A DNA stretch of 64,000 bases from GCA-002722245 sp038154685 (GCA_038154685.1 JAYPYW010000005.1:27983-91982); one strand, 5' to 3'; positions 27,777 through 36,545 are shown, counted from the first letter of the stretch. The notes: generated by a model not told the origin, from the letters alone. A program made the numbers and translations.

Positions 27777-27835
27777 ATACAATATCCTCACTCCTTGCTT
27801 CTGAAACCTGAAACCTCAAATCTGAAACCTCCTTC

Positions 27836-28162
27836 CTATCTAAGCTTTTCGTTATTCTTATGCCTATCCTTATCCCGATTGGTTTTCTTCTCAATATTCT
27901 TTTTAATTGCTTCTTCTAAATCAATTCCAGTTTGATTAGCCAAACAAACTAAAACCCATAAAACATCAGCCATTTCATCTCCAAGTTTCTTCTCTTCTTC
28001 TTGGTTTTTGAAAGATTGCTCGCCGTACTTTCTACTAATAATTCTTGCTAGCTCACCTACTTCCTCTGTTAGGATAGCTAGATTGGTTAATTCATTAAAA
28101 TACCTAACTCCAATTGTTTTAATCCAATGGTCAACCTCTTTTTGTAATTCTTTAATTTCCAT
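27836..28162 (-). CDS. MazG-like nucleotide pyrophosphohydrolase
   Basis: A 108-residue all-alpha NTP-PPase. The metal-binding pattern E-x-x-E (LTEEVGELARII) and E-x-x-D (GDEMADVLWVLVCLAN) is visible in two central helices. The basic tail KKTNRDKDRHKN is loosely conserved. Short MazG-like proteins clear dUTP or damaged nucleotides by cutting them to NMP and pyrophosphate. It overlaps the upstream methyltransferase gene by 11 bases and is last in its transcript. Nucleotide preference cannot be read from the sequence. Confidence 0.88.
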   Translation of the reverse strand: MEIKELQKEVDHWIKTIGVRYFNELTNLAILTEEVGELARIISRKYGEQSFKNQEEEKKLGDEMADVLWVLVCLANQTGIDLEEAIKKNIEKKTNRDKDRHKNNEKLR

Positions 28163-28799
28163 TTGCTATAATATAATCTGAATGTAATTGTACTTTTTGT
28201 CCCTTTCTTTCAAATTCTGGATCCTTAGCTGAAACAACTTTTGAAATGTCCAAACCTGCTTCCATAACCGATTTCACAACTTCTTCGTTTGAATATCTAA
28301 TAAAATTATACTGGGTAATTTCATTTAAAAACTCCATATCAGCTTTCGGCCTTTTCCCTATATGAATCTCTCCTCCTAGAGCTAACACCGATTTAAGGTT
28401 TTCCATCATGAGTTTTAAATCATCAATGAAGTAAACGGTGTTAATTGTTAGAATAATATCGAAAGAAGCCTCATTAGGCAAAGACAAATCCAAAACATTT
28501 TGATGATAGAAATTTTGATTTGGGTTATTCTTTCTCCCCTCTTCTACCATTGTGTTGGAATAATCAACTCCTACATAAGAAATGTTTTCAGCTTTGGTGA
28601 TAAAATCAGAAACGTGTTTTGCATTGCCAAAACCAACCTCAAGGATCCTTAAACCATTTTTCCATTTAACATTTTTGGAAAACTGGTGATAAAAGTTAGC
28701 GTTTCCGCTATTCATGAATTCGGCAACCTTTAACCCATTTTCTCCCTCAGGTTTTCTTAGGTTGGCAGCTAATTCTTTTAAGGACATTTCATTTTCCAT
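28152..28799 (-). CDS. Class I SAM-dependent methyltransferase
   Basis: A 215-residue methyltransferase. The SAM loop is LRILEVGFGNAKHV (motif I, near residue 55), with VGVDYSNTMVEEGR (motif II acidic residue) and SFDIILTINTVYFIDD (motif IV). It is of the small-molecule Methyltransf_11/25 kind, without a nucleic-acid or protein recognition domain. Substrate unknown. It starts 30 bases after the lipoprotein gene at 28830 and overlaps mazG, so all may share one message with the export cluster upstream. Confidence 0.82.
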   Translation of the reverse strand: MENEMSLKELAANLRKPEGENGLKVAEFMNSGNANFYHQFSKNVKWKNGLRILEVGFGNAKHVSDFITKAENISYVGVDYSNTMVEEGRKNNPNQNFYHQNVLDLSLPNEASFDIILTINTVYFIDDLKLMMENLKSVLALGGEIHIGKRPKADMEFLNEITQYNFIRYSNEEVVKSVMEAGLDISKVVSAKDPEFERKGQKVQLHSDYIIANGN

Positions 28800-28829
28800 T
28801 CCTTAAAGATCGGGAAATGTATTGAATAA

Positions 28830-29267
28830 TTATCTAGAAACAGTAACAGGAGAAGTAGTAATTGTATTACTAATATTTCCGACTCTATCAACAACATAAA
28901 CATTAAATGTTACTGCTTCAGAACTCCCTGAACCAACAACTGAAAGGGTTTTCAATTTAACATCTAATTCTCCTTCAATAATTATATTGGCATCAGTTGG
29001 AGCAAGCTGCTGAATTCTATAAGAATATTCTACTCCGTTTCTTGAGTCGGTTACAAAAAGGTTTTTAGCCGTTGGACTATTTCCCCCTAAATCTCCATTA
29101 CCATCCTGATACTTAATGGTTAAGGTAACCTCTTCTTCAAATTCACTTACAGAAGCCGGAGTAATTGAGATAAACTCAATACTTGGCACTTCAGAGAAAC
29201 CTTCGTCATCTTTTTTGCAGGATAAAACAAGCAAACCTAATATGGCAATTGCAAAAATATTTCTCAT
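28830..29267 (-). CDS. Small beta-rich lipoprotein of the 28830-32914 cluster
   Basis: A 145-residue lipoprotein (MRNIFAIAILGLLVLSCKKDD, lipobox LSC). The body is a single predicted Ig/fibronectin-like beta domain: IEFISITPASVSEFEEEVTLTIKYQDGNGDLG, then VYVVDRVGNISN and a terminal TTSPVTVSR. This pattern is frequent in Bacteroidota surface lipoproteins. Its ATG overlaps the stop of the cytochrome-like gene by 4 bases, so it is the last tightly coupled gene of the five. Function unknown. Confidence 0.75.
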   Translation of the reverse strand: MRNIFAIAILGLLVLSCKKDDEGFSEVPSIEFISITPASVSEFEEEVTLTIKYQDGNGDLGGNSPTAKNLFVTDSRNGVEYSYRIQQLAPTDANIIIEGELDVKLKTLSVVGSGSSEAVTFNVYVVDRVGNISNTITTSPVTVSR

Positions 29268-30235
29268 GGGTGGCTTCCTCTTTTAATAATTATACTAGCG
29301 GCATTTTTATCCCAAATATTTGAAAAACTTGCTGGAAAATATGCATCATCATCATGATCTCCATCATTCATTCCTATTCTTAAGAAGATTTGAGTATCCT
29401 CCAACAAAGTTTTTGGTAATTGAAAATTGAAATACCAGTTATCACCATCGTCTCCACTAGGAGGTGCATAGTTACCACTTACAGAATGTTCTATTGTAGA
29501 GAAATCGATGTCATATGATAACTCGATTCTAACATCATCCAAGTCAGCCATTGCTGTGCTATCATCTGTAATATTTGGAACTGCAAAAATCCACATAGCA
29601 GTATCCACAATCATAGGATTTAAATAACTACCATCCTCTCTATTGTCTGGACCTGTAAGGGTATTAATTGGATAAGACCATATTTCATACCACACTTCTC
29701 TTCCCTCAATTACCCAAATCCAGTTAGCTGAAGGTTGAAGGTTTGGCATTTCCGCAACGTATCCTTCTGGATCTTTCGCTCCTTCCAAAATCCACGCACT
29801 AATTCTATCTAAATCACTTTGAGGTAAACCAACACCAATGTCACTTTGTGGCATTCTATCATCCACGTTTGCAAAAGTTCTCCAAGTTAAACGCTTTTGG
29901 AATACGGAATTTGTAGTATCGTACGGAATAACTCTAAAGGTATACTGACTATCAGGATCGTTCTTTATAATTCTGTGATAAACTAGCGTTGAATACGACG
30001 ACATCACAGTTCTAAAATCAGGTTCAAAAGAACCATCATGACACCCAGGTGTAGAACACTTTGGTAAAAGTATATCTCTATGAATAGAGACAATCCCATT
30101 AGGATCCAGTGTATCTACCAATTCAGTCCCATCTGAATAATCAACACCATCATAGGGATTATCCGGAACTGACTCTTCCTTTTTACAAGCAGAAAAAGTA
30201 AGCGCTATTAACAATATTGGAATAATTCTTTTCAT
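29264..30235 (-). CDS. Lipoprotein with CX4CH haem-like motif
   Basis: A 323-residue lipoprotein (MKRIIPILLIALTFSACKKEE). From residue ~46 it reads VSIHRDILLPKCSTPGCHDGSF, giving C-x4-C-H, a known but rare variant of the cytochrome c CxxCH motif. Further on, RVIPYDTTNSVFQKRLTW, DDRMPQSDIG (possible axial Met) and LDRISAWILEGAKDP follow the pattern of planctomycete-type cytochrome c (PSCyt1) domains. The C-terminal ~170 residues are beta-rich and unassigned. Haem attachment is inferred, not shown. It starts one base after the phosphatase-like gene ends. Confidence 0.72.
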   Translation of the reverse strand: MKRIIPILLIALTFSACKKEESVPDNPYDGVDYSDGTELVDTLDPNGIVSIHRDILLPKCSTPGCHDGSFEPDFRTVMSSYSTLVYHRIIKNDPDSQYTFRVIPYDTTNSVFQKRLTWRTFANVDDRMPQSDIGVGLPQSDLDRISAWILEGAKDPEGYVAEMPNLQPSANWIWVIEGREVWYEIWSYPINTLTGPDNREDGSYLNPMIVDTAMWIFAVPNITDDSTAMADLDDVRIELSYDIDFSTIEHSVSGNYAPPSGDDGDNWYFNFQLPKTLLEDTQIFLRIGMNDGDHDDDAYFPASFSNIWDKNAASIIIKRGSHP

Positions 30236-30236
30236 A

Positions 30237-31553
30237 CTAAACTAAGGCTTCAGTTAAAACTTTTCCTGGTAATAACCCAGCTGGTATATCTACATCAAAA
30301 CCTAAAAGATTTGCGATTGTTGGAACAATATCAATACTCTCTCCATAAATAGAATCTACCACCTTATCTTGCTGAACAACTCCATCAGGACCTAATATCA
30401 TCGCGAAAATTTCACGAGATCGATCATCACTCGTGTGATCATACGCTGGTCTTCCATAAGCATCAACAACAGTATTTGGATCAGCATTTCTCCCATGTTC
30501 TGGAATAACAATCATTACTGTATCATCAGCCAAACCTGGTGTAGATTGAATAAAGTTCCATAAATGTGAAACGCCCCAATCTGCTCTTACGAGATTATTA
30601 CAATAGCCAGTAAAATCTGAGTGACACACATCAACTGCTTGAAGATTTAAAACCAGTAACTCCGGCTCAAACCTTTCTAGCACTTTTTCAGCATAATAAA
30701 TATTTTGCAAATCATTATTTATCCATCCTGGACCACCCCATGTAAAGTAGTCAGGCGATGAAATTCCATCAGTAAATAACTCTTGAATAAAGGCTTCTAA
30801 TTCAGCTCTTTCTTCCGTTGAATTAACAACACCAACTGTTTCGGCAGAGAATTGAGAGCCAAAGTTACCATCGCAAAATCCTCTTAATTTTTGAGCGGCG
30901 TTTAATTCATCATCTGAAAAAGACAAAGGAGAACCAACTTCAGTATAACCTTCGTAGCTAATTAAGGAAGACGCTTGAATATAATTTGCTCCGTAAGAAG
31001 CCCCATAACCAGGGTAAGAACTATAATTAAGCGCTGGATATGGTCCTAAAGAATCGGAAACCCACCATGCATTTAGAGCACTCATAGCCGAGTGGCCAGC
31101 ATGTTTTCTGTAATATTCAAATATTGTTGGATAATCTGGATTAGTTCTAAGATTTAAAGCCGAATCAGTATAACGTCCTGTTAAGGCTGTAATATGACCA
31201 TTATAGTGTCCTGTAGGTCCATCTGCGAATCTTACCTCTTTTAACAGCGTTCCAAATTCTTGAAGCCTTCTAGTTCCAAGTGGATTAGCTGAAATTTGAG
31301 CACTAGTTAAAAAACCAGGCTGTTCGACATAACCCCCACTCACATCTTTAAGCATAGTGGACATCAGGTTACCTTCATTTTGTTTAACGGATTCATCATT
31401 CCTAATCCCTCCAGCTAACATGCAAAAAACTACATGATTAACCTTTCTGGTCCCAGTTCCAGCAAACAACCTTCCAGAAGGTAATATATAAGGCGACGCA
31501 ACAACTCCAGCTGTTGCTAATCCCATATTTTTTAAAAAATCTCTTCTTTTCAT
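30237..31553 (-). CDS. Tat-exported alkaline phosphatase-superfamily / DUF1501-like protein
   Basis: A 438-residue exported protein. The N-terminus MKRRDFLKNMGLATAGVVAS is a twin-arginine signal, which implies folding or cofactor loading in the cytoplasm. The body resembles DUF1501 and the alkaline phosphatase/sulfatase superfamily: VNHVVFCMLAGGIRND at the start, LLVLNLQAVDVCHSDFTGY, ADWGVSHLWNFI, VMIVIPEHGRNADPN and GESIDIVPTIANLLGF. The His in PEHGRN and Asp/His in VDVCHSD fit metal ligands. I see no certain Ser/Thr nucleophile, so it may not be a working phosphatase. One base separates it from its neighbours on each side. Confidence 0.75.
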   Translation of the reverse strand: MKRRDFLKNMGLATAGVVASPYILPSGRLFAGTGTRKVNHVVFCMLAGGIRNDESVKQNEGNLMSTMLKDVSGGYVEQPGFLTSAQISANPLGTRRLQEFGTLLKEVRFADGPTGHYNGHITALTGRYTDSALNLRTNPDYPTIFEYYRKHAGHSAMSALNAWWVSDSLGPYPALNYSSYPGYGASYGANYIQASSLISYEGYTEVGSPLSFSDDELNAAQKLRGFCDGNFGSQFSAETVGVVNSTEERAELEAFIQELFTDGISSPDYFTWGGPGWINNDLQNIYYAEKVLERFEPELLVLNLQAVDVCHSDFTGYCNNLVRADWGVSHLWNFIQSTPGLADDTVMIVIPEHGRNADPNTVVDAYGRPAYDHTSDDRSREIFAMILGPDGVVQQDKVVDSIYGESIDIVPTIANLLGFDVDIPAGLLPGKVLTEALV

Positions 31554-31554
31554 A

Positions 31555-32061
31555 TTAATACTGTCTGTATTCGTTAGAAGTCATTAATGAATAGTAAACT
31601 ACAGAAGGTGATATGTTACTATCCTTCTGGATGCAATCTTTCATAAACCATAATTCGTATTCACTTGGAACACGGTTATATATCTTTTTGTAAGCATTCG
31701 TAACAAACAAATCAACATCATCCTCCATCTCCACTCGGGTTGGGATTTCCGCATCATCATCTGCTAAGAAGTTTCTAATAATCAAATCTTCAGTCACCCC
31801 AACATCTCCAAAAGTGATGTAAATAGTTTTTAAAGCATCTAGTTTACTAGTTGCTATTGTAGATCCAAATGCGTCAGAATATGCAATTGAAATGTACTCT
31901 GTACTAGTTTTAACATTGGGCTTTTCGGCACCTGCCTGTGCTACTTCAACATCGGTAACCTGGTAAACATATTCTTTCTCATCCTTTTTACATGAAGTGA
32001 GAAATAATCCAGTTGTTACCCCGAAAACAAATAAATATTTTTTAAATCCCAACATACTCAT
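31555..32061 (-). CDS. Lipoprotein with one R-x-P-S-x-x-E-L module
   Basis: A 168-residue lipoprotein (lipobox LTSC). Either of two close ATGs (32061, 32055) may start it; both overlap the upstream gene. After a linker it has a module like those in its neighbour: FVTNAYKKIYNRVPSEYELW, then a helix, and the ending YYSLMTSNEYRQY. A weaker copy may precede it (YISIAYSDAF... at ~55). The similarity to the upstream product suggests duplication. Function unknown. Confidence 0.72.
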   Translation of the reverse strand: MSMLGFKKYLFVFGVTTGLFLTSCKKDEKEYVYQVTDVEVAQAGAEKPNVKTSTEYISIAYSDAFGSTIATSKLDALKTIYITFGDVGVTEDLIIRNFLADDDAEIPTRVEMEDDVDLFVTNAYKKIYNRVPSEYELWFMKDCIQKDSNISPSVVYYSLMTSNEYRQY

Positions 32062-32914
32062 CCAACATTAAAATTCTTTTTTGCATTTTCTTAAAGTCAA
32101 AATCTGCTTTATACAATGCAGCCATCCCAACTAGTTCTTCAACAGATGGTTCTCTGAATAGGAATCTTAAGAAAGCAGTTCTTATTTGTCCTTCTACATA
32201 CTCATCGGAAGCAAAGAAAATATCCATAAAATTCTCTTTAGATTTACCTAACTCGTAAAAAACAATGGATTCTCTCCCATCCACCATAGTACTGGCCTTA
32301 TCCAGTTCATCCGTAGTTGGATATCGGAACAAGAAATTTTGGTACATGGATACAACAAAGTTTTCTGTTCCCATATTAATTTCATCATAAAAGTGATTGT
32401 AAACACAACGCTTATGCACCTCTATAAAATTGATGGTTTCAGAATTTAAATCATCAAAGACATTTTGTAGTAAGTTAATTCTTGCAATGAAATGATGGTA
32501 ATAATAAATCTCATCAGGATCCACTGTTGCCATTTTTGCATTTTTGAAAATAGTTTTATAGAGCTCATAATTCGATGTATCAATGCCATTTAAAACATCT
32601 TCCCTCACAGTTTCATATTCGTTGTGGTAATATTCATCATTCCCCATAACAACATCAATTAATTCGGATCTATTAGATTCACTTAAATTATCCTTATTAA
32701 TTATTGCTAATCCGGCATTGTATTCAGCATCAGTTGCTTGTCTCCCAAGTACAGATATGTAAAGTTTGTTTACATAATTCTCTTTAGTAACCGTTTCGAT
32801 CGTATTATCTGGAGGTGCCACATTGCCCTCAATATACTCGTTACTTTCCTTCTTACAGGAAACAATAGAAAAGGCTATTGCAAATAGCAGAAGAATTCTC
32901 CCAATTGTCTTCAT
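32042..32914 (-). CDS. Lipoprotein with three R-x-[PA]-[TS]-x-x-E modules
   Basis: First gene of the cluster; 290 residues. MKTIGRILLLFAIAFSIVSC is a lipoprotein signal. Three helical modules are visible: YVNKLYISVLGRQATDAEY (~47), FVVSMYQNFLFRYPTTDEL (~190) and IRTAFLRFLFREPSVEELV (~245). Each is followed after 20-35 residues by a D-E-Y (NDEYYH, SDEYVE, LDEYVG). The motif recalls the LYLxxLxRxPTxxE signature of planctomycete PSD1/DUF1553 proteins, and also DUF4214; I cannot decide by eye. It is followed by four tightly packed genes on the same strand. Confidence 0.75.
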   Translation of the reverse strand: MKTIGRILLLFAIAFSIVSCKKESNEYIEGNVAPPDNTIETVTKENYVNKLYISVLGRQATDAEYNAGLAIINKDNLSESNRSELIDVVMGNDEYYHNEYETVREDVLNGIDTSNYELYKTIFKNAKMATVDPDEIYYYHHFIARINLLQNVFDDLNSETINFIEVHKRCVYNHFYDEINMGTENFVVSMYQNFLFRYPTTDELDKASTMVDGRESIVFYELGKSKENFMDIFFASDEYVEGQIRTAFLRFLFREPSVEELVGMAALYKADFDFKKMQKRILMLDEYVGI

Positions 32915-33099
32915 TTATAGTTGTTTTGGCTCTAGTAATCTAATGACGATTCTATTTTGATATTGTTGCTTCAATTTTTAAAACAATTCTTATACCAAAA
33001 ACGAATCAACAAATTAGACCTAACTCAAACTTAAAATAGGAAATCGAAATGAGTAGAGCAAGAAATAATCAACTCATTTTTAAGACATTAAAACTTAAG

Positions 33100-34281
33100 T
33101 TAGTTTACACCACGCTTTTTTAACTCAGTTAGTATAATTTGTTGATTTCGTTTAATTAATTCAACATCAACTAGCTTTTCTCCCCAATCAACCTCTCTCC
33201 AGAAAAGTTTTTTTGCGTCTTCTCTAAACTCTTTTGTTTTCTCTTCAACTATTCCAGAAACTGGACCTTCTGCTAAATTCTTTAAAGCTTCGAAGTATAT
33301 TTTTTTAAACTTCTCAGAGCTAAATAATAAGGATGGAATCTTTCCGTATAAACCTGTTTCCAATTCACCGGGTACTTTATCTATAAAAAGTACTTTATCT
33401 GTTAGTTGAGTTGGTAACCAAAATTCTCTTCCTATAGGGTGAAGTTGTTGAGTGGAATCGATATAGAGGTATCTCGAATTGTAAAGCACAAACTGATGAT
33501 CACTTTGAAATAAATCTCCAAGCGCATAATACTCAGCCATTTCATCCAAATCAAAAAGGTCTTCTATGTTTTTTGATCCATCAACAATACTATCATATTG
33601 AAGTAAAAACTTGCTCTTTAACTCAGAAGGAATCTTTTCTTCATCTTCGTAATTAACAAAAACAACGTTTGCAGTATCTCTTGTTTCATTAAAAATAAAT
33701 CCACGGTTTATACCCAATCTTTCTACTAAATTCTGATCGAACAATTCTTCAAAGAAATATAAGAAAGACTCTTCATTAATATCAACCATTATTAATTCCC
33801 TGTTTAGGGTTATCATACCCAACTCTTTTTGAAACTGTGTTGCATACCAATCCACTAAATAGGAACGTGATCGAGGTATAAGAATATTAAATTTCTTACT
33901 GCCTAAAAACTTACCTTTCTTGAATTTAATTTTATATGATATGGTTTCCTTTTCCCAATGATCTGAATAATGGCCAGCAAGTTTCATCTTCCCTTTTCTC
34001 TTACCATTTTCATCAATAAATTTGGCTTTAACTACTACTTTCTTTTCCCCTGGTCTTCTAAACCAGTTATAATCTCTTGGGTTAGCTAAAATGGAATCTC
34101 TTTGCCCTCTGATTTTAGCGAATTCTTTATCGGACAATTTAACTTTTAAATAAGGTAATTCACTTTGAGCTAGCTTTCCTTGAATTTTTCTTTTTATCTG
34201 GAATACATCCATTTGATATACCCCAATTCCAGCTACCGCTCCAATTATAATTAAAAGGATTATAATCTTTTTGAAACCCAT
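33100..34281 (-). CDS. CotH-like membrane-anchored protein
   Basis: A 393-residue protein with one N-terminal membrane helix (IIILLIIIGAVAGIGVYQM), the rest outside. The core resembles CotH-family atypical kinases: MKLAGHYSDHWEKETISYKIKFKKGKFLG, KKFNILIPRSRSYLVDWYATQFQKELG, then YFFEELFDQNLVERLG and a later EYYALGDLFQSDHQFVLYNSRYLY. CotH proteins of spores phosphorylate coat proteins; whether this one binds ATP is unknown. It is a single-gene unit, separated by 185 bases from the cluster downstream. Confidence 0.6.
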   Translation of the reverse strand: MGFKKIIILLIIIGAVAGIGVYQMDVFQIKRKIQGKLAQSELPYLKVKLSDKEFAKIRGQRDSILANPRDYNWFRRPGEKKVVVKAKFIDENGKRKGKMKLAGHYSDHWEKETISYKIKFKKGKFLGSKKFNILIPRSRSYLVDWYATQFQKELGMITLNRELIMVDINEESFLYFFEELFDQNLVERLGINRGFIFNETRDTANVVFVNYEDEEKIPSELKSKFLLQYDSIVDGSKNIEDLFDLDEMAEYYALGDLFQSDHQFVLYNSRYLYIDSTQQLHPIGREFWLPTQLTDKVLFIDKVPGELETGLYGKIPSLLFSSEKFKKIYFEALKNLAEGPVSGIVEEKTKEFREDAKKLFWREVDWGEKLVDVELIKRNQQIILTELKKRGVN

Positions 34282-34384
34282 TATTTAATCGTTTTTATTT
34301 AATGCAAACTTACTCTTTTTTAAAATCTGAGGAAACTTTTCTTTCTTCAACCTAGACTTGTATTTTTAATTAAACTCTAACCAA

Positions 34385-34987
34385 GTGGAAAATCAAATTT
34401 ACACCACTAAGAAACTTGCAAAAAGCTACTTTAGTTTCATCCAAAATAACAACTACAATTTGCAAGAGCAATCTTTAATGAAAAGCCTCATTCCTAATTT
34501 AATGGGTAAAAGTTGTTTGGAATTGGGGTGTGCAGGTGCAATTTACAGCAGACTTATGCGTAAACATTCTGCCACTCAAATAACGAGTTACGATTACAGT
34601 TCTGAATTAATTGAGGAAGCTAAAAAGGTTGCAAACTTTGTAAATTATGAGCAAAGGGATATTAATGATGTGTGGCAAATTAAAAACAAGTTTGATTTTT
34701 GTTGTGCCTCATTTATTTTGCATTACTCTGAAGATTTAAAGTTAACACTAAGGAACATCAAAGATTCTTTAAAGTCCAATGGGGAATTTCTCTTTTCAAT
34801 TCCTAATCCACAGTTGAATTATGATGGTCTCTTAGAAATAAAAAACATATACTTAAAAGTAAACAAAGAAAAAATAACATTTAACAACTACCCTATTTCC
34901 TTAATAGCCTTTGAAGTAGCTAAGTTGTTTACTATTCAAAAATGTATAGTAAATCAGGATGTTTTAATAATGAAATGCAAAGGTTAG
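34385..34987 (+). CDS. Class I SAM-dependent methyltransferase
   Basis: A 200-residue methyltransferase starting at GTG 34385, as no ATG fits before the SAM loop. Motif I is KSCLELGCAGAIYSRLM, followed by ITSYDYSSELIEEAKK and FDFCCASFILHYSEDL (motif IV). It stands alone between two minus-strand units. It resembles small-molecule methyltransferases and lacks any recognised substrate domain. It is about 200 residues like 28152-28799, but the two are not obviously close relatives. Confidence 0.78.
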   Translation: MENQIYTTKKLAKSYFSFIQNNNYNLQEQSLMKSLIPNLMGKSCLELGCAGAIYSRLMRKHSATQITSYDYSSELIEEAKKVANFVNYEQRDINDVWQIKNKFDFCCASFILHYSEDLKLTLRNIKDSLKSNGEFLFSIPNPQLNYDGLLEIKNIYLKVNKEKITFNNYPISLIAFEVAKLFTIQKCIVNQDVLIMKCKG

Positions 34988-34995
34988 AATTGTTA

Positions 34996-36063
34996 TTACA
35001 AGCTAACAAAGCTTATTCCTATCAATCCGTAAATTGAAGTTCCTAATCTGGACATCGCTGCAAATTCCTGATCACCAAAGAATCCTCTGAAAAACTCTTT
35101 TCCGTCTCTTAACTCATCTAAATTAAAACTATAATTAAGTCGAGATCCTAATTGAGCATTCAACCAAAAGAAACCAACTAACTTTTTATTCCATTCGATT
35201 CGAGGTCGAATTTCAGCTCTTCTTAACTCTAAACTATTTCCATTAAACGATAATCCAGAAAGGTGATAACTTGCTCCTTCTAACTCATAACCAAACATTA
35301 AAAGGTTGTTTTTATTCACCCAATATTTCCCATGGGCTTTTGCCGGAAATAGTATTTCGGTTCCCCATTTTTCTTTTTTACCTGTCCAATTGTAAAGCAC
35401 GATTGGAACATAGTTTAACTCTCCTGCTCTGTATGTCCTGGAAGCTCCAATTGCCCATTGTAATCTATCATGTGGCCTCTTCCCCCACAATACAGCTGCG
35501 CTGTACTTAGTTAATCCGAATGAATGAAAATCTGAGAAAGTATAATTACCGTTATAATCCGATTGCCCTTGGAAAATTAAAAATTGCTTCTCATTTAAGG
35601 GCTTAAATACTGTTGTAAACAAACCTCCTGTACTTAAGCTTTTACTATTTAATTCCGTCAAAATAGGTTCGAAAGCTCCCGCTGGTTCATCAACACTAAA
35701 TGTGGTATTCGTATAGTTAGCACCCATTTGCCAAACTATATTGTTACGAGATACAACTGGAATATTAGCGTTTAACCTTAAACCTCCAGTGTAATTAATA
35801 TTTGCAGATTCATTAACATCCCAGTCTTCCCCCTCAGCAAAACCTGTTCGATCAGAAAACTCTGCTTTGTATCGACTCTGAACATCCCAAGCAACATTAA
35901 TAAACCGATTAGGGCTTAAACCGTTAATTTTAGGACTAGCAAAGGTTTTGGCGCCATCATCATCAGCATATCCAAAATCATCGTAATTAATTTCATCCTC
36001 CTCTTGGCCTAAAAGCGCCAATGGGGCTAATGTAAAAATGAACAACCAGTGCTTTAAATTCAT
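34996..36063 (-). CDS. DUF6268-like outer-membrane beta-barrel protein
   Basis: A 355-residue protein: signal peptide MNLKHWLFIFTLAPLALLGQ, an acidic linker (EEDEINYDDFGYADDDG), then alternating amphipathic strands with many aromatic ends, finishing SIYGLIGISFVSL. This is the pattern of an outer-membrane barrel of ~12-14 strands, similar to DUF6268 proteins. Cargo unknown. It is last of a group with DUF2147 and a lipoprotein, 4 bases apart, so probably co-transcribed. Confidence 0.65.
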   Translation of the reverse strand: MNLKHWLFIFTLAPLALLGQEEDEINYDDFGYADDDGAKTFASPKINGLSPNRFINVAWDVQSRYKAEFSDRTGFAEGEDWDVNESANINYTGGLRLNANIPVVSRNNIVWQMGANYTNTTFSVDEPAGAFEPILTELNSKSLSTGGLFTTVFKPLNEKQFLIFQGQSDYNGNYTFSDFHSFGLTKYSAAVLWGKRPHDRLQWAIGASRTYRAGELNYVPIVLYNWTGKKEKWGTEILFPAKAHGKYWVNKNNLLMFGYELEGASYHLSGLSFNGNSLELRRAEIRPRIEWNKKLVGFFWLNAQLGSRLNYSFNLDELRDGKEFFRGFFGDQEFAAMSRLGTSIYGLIGISFVSL

Positions 36064-36067
36064 GTCC

Positions 36068-36541
36068 CTATTTTTTCTTCTTTTTCATTACTAACCTCTT
36101 CCAAACATCTGTTCTTCCAAAAGTTTTAACCCCAATATAACCTCTAATATCAAGCGTGTTATCATCTTTTAGCTTTATCACACAGCTATAAGTACTACCA
36201 TTTTGAGGATCATAAATAGTTCCATCATTCCATTCACCATCGCCTGCGTAAACAAAATCTTTTAGCATTCTAAACCCCTTAAGTGGAACATCTTTCAAAC
36301 TCTCGTCAGGATTATTTTTATCCGTTTTAGGCTTCCCCGTTACAGGGTCGATTGGCTCTCTTAACCAAACAATTTTCCCGTAGTATTTACCTGAAATCTT
36401 ATCGATTTTCACTTTCACCTTTTTGTTACTCGGCTCCCAAACTCCAATTAATTTATCACCTTCTTCGGTAGTATCTCCCACCATTGAAGTAAGCATAAAT
36501 AAACTTGCTAAAACAAAAACTATTGACTTATTTTTTTTCAT
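36068..36541 (-). CDS. DUF2147 family secreted protein
   Basis: A 157-residue exported protein (signal SIVFVLASLFMLTSMVG). DUF2147 features are present: DKLIGVWEPSNKKVKVKI, GKYYGKIVWLREPIDPVTGKPKTDKNNPD, then MLKDFVYAGDGEWNDGTIYDPQNGSTYSC and LDIRGYIGVKTFGRTDVWKR. The domain is a small beta barrel of lipocalin-like shape found in the periplasm; its ligand is not known. Positioned between a lipoprotein gene (4-base gap) and a barrel gene (4-base gap). Confidence 0.88.
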   Translation of the reverse strand: MKKNKSIVFVLASLFMLTSMVGDTTEEGDKLIGVWEPSNKKVKVKIDKISGKYYGKIVWLREPIDPVTGKPKTDKNNPDESLKDVPLKGFRMLKDFVYAGDGEWNDGTIYDPQNGSTYSCVIKLKDDNTLDIRGYIGVKTFGRTDVWKRLVMKKKKK

Positions 36542-36545
36542 TTTC

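Larger units (their letters stand above)
27373..27835. other. Gene-free block with several hairpins and repeats
   Basis: No convincing open frame. It holds a 10-bp hairpin (27387-27414), an 8-bp hairpin with CCCC loop (27441-27460), a pair of direct repeats (27482-27516 and 27595-27628), minus-strand terminators and a long TCATCCTGAG inverted repeat. It lies between convergent genes. It may be only terminators and dispersed repeats, or may hide a small RNA. Confidence 0.6.
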
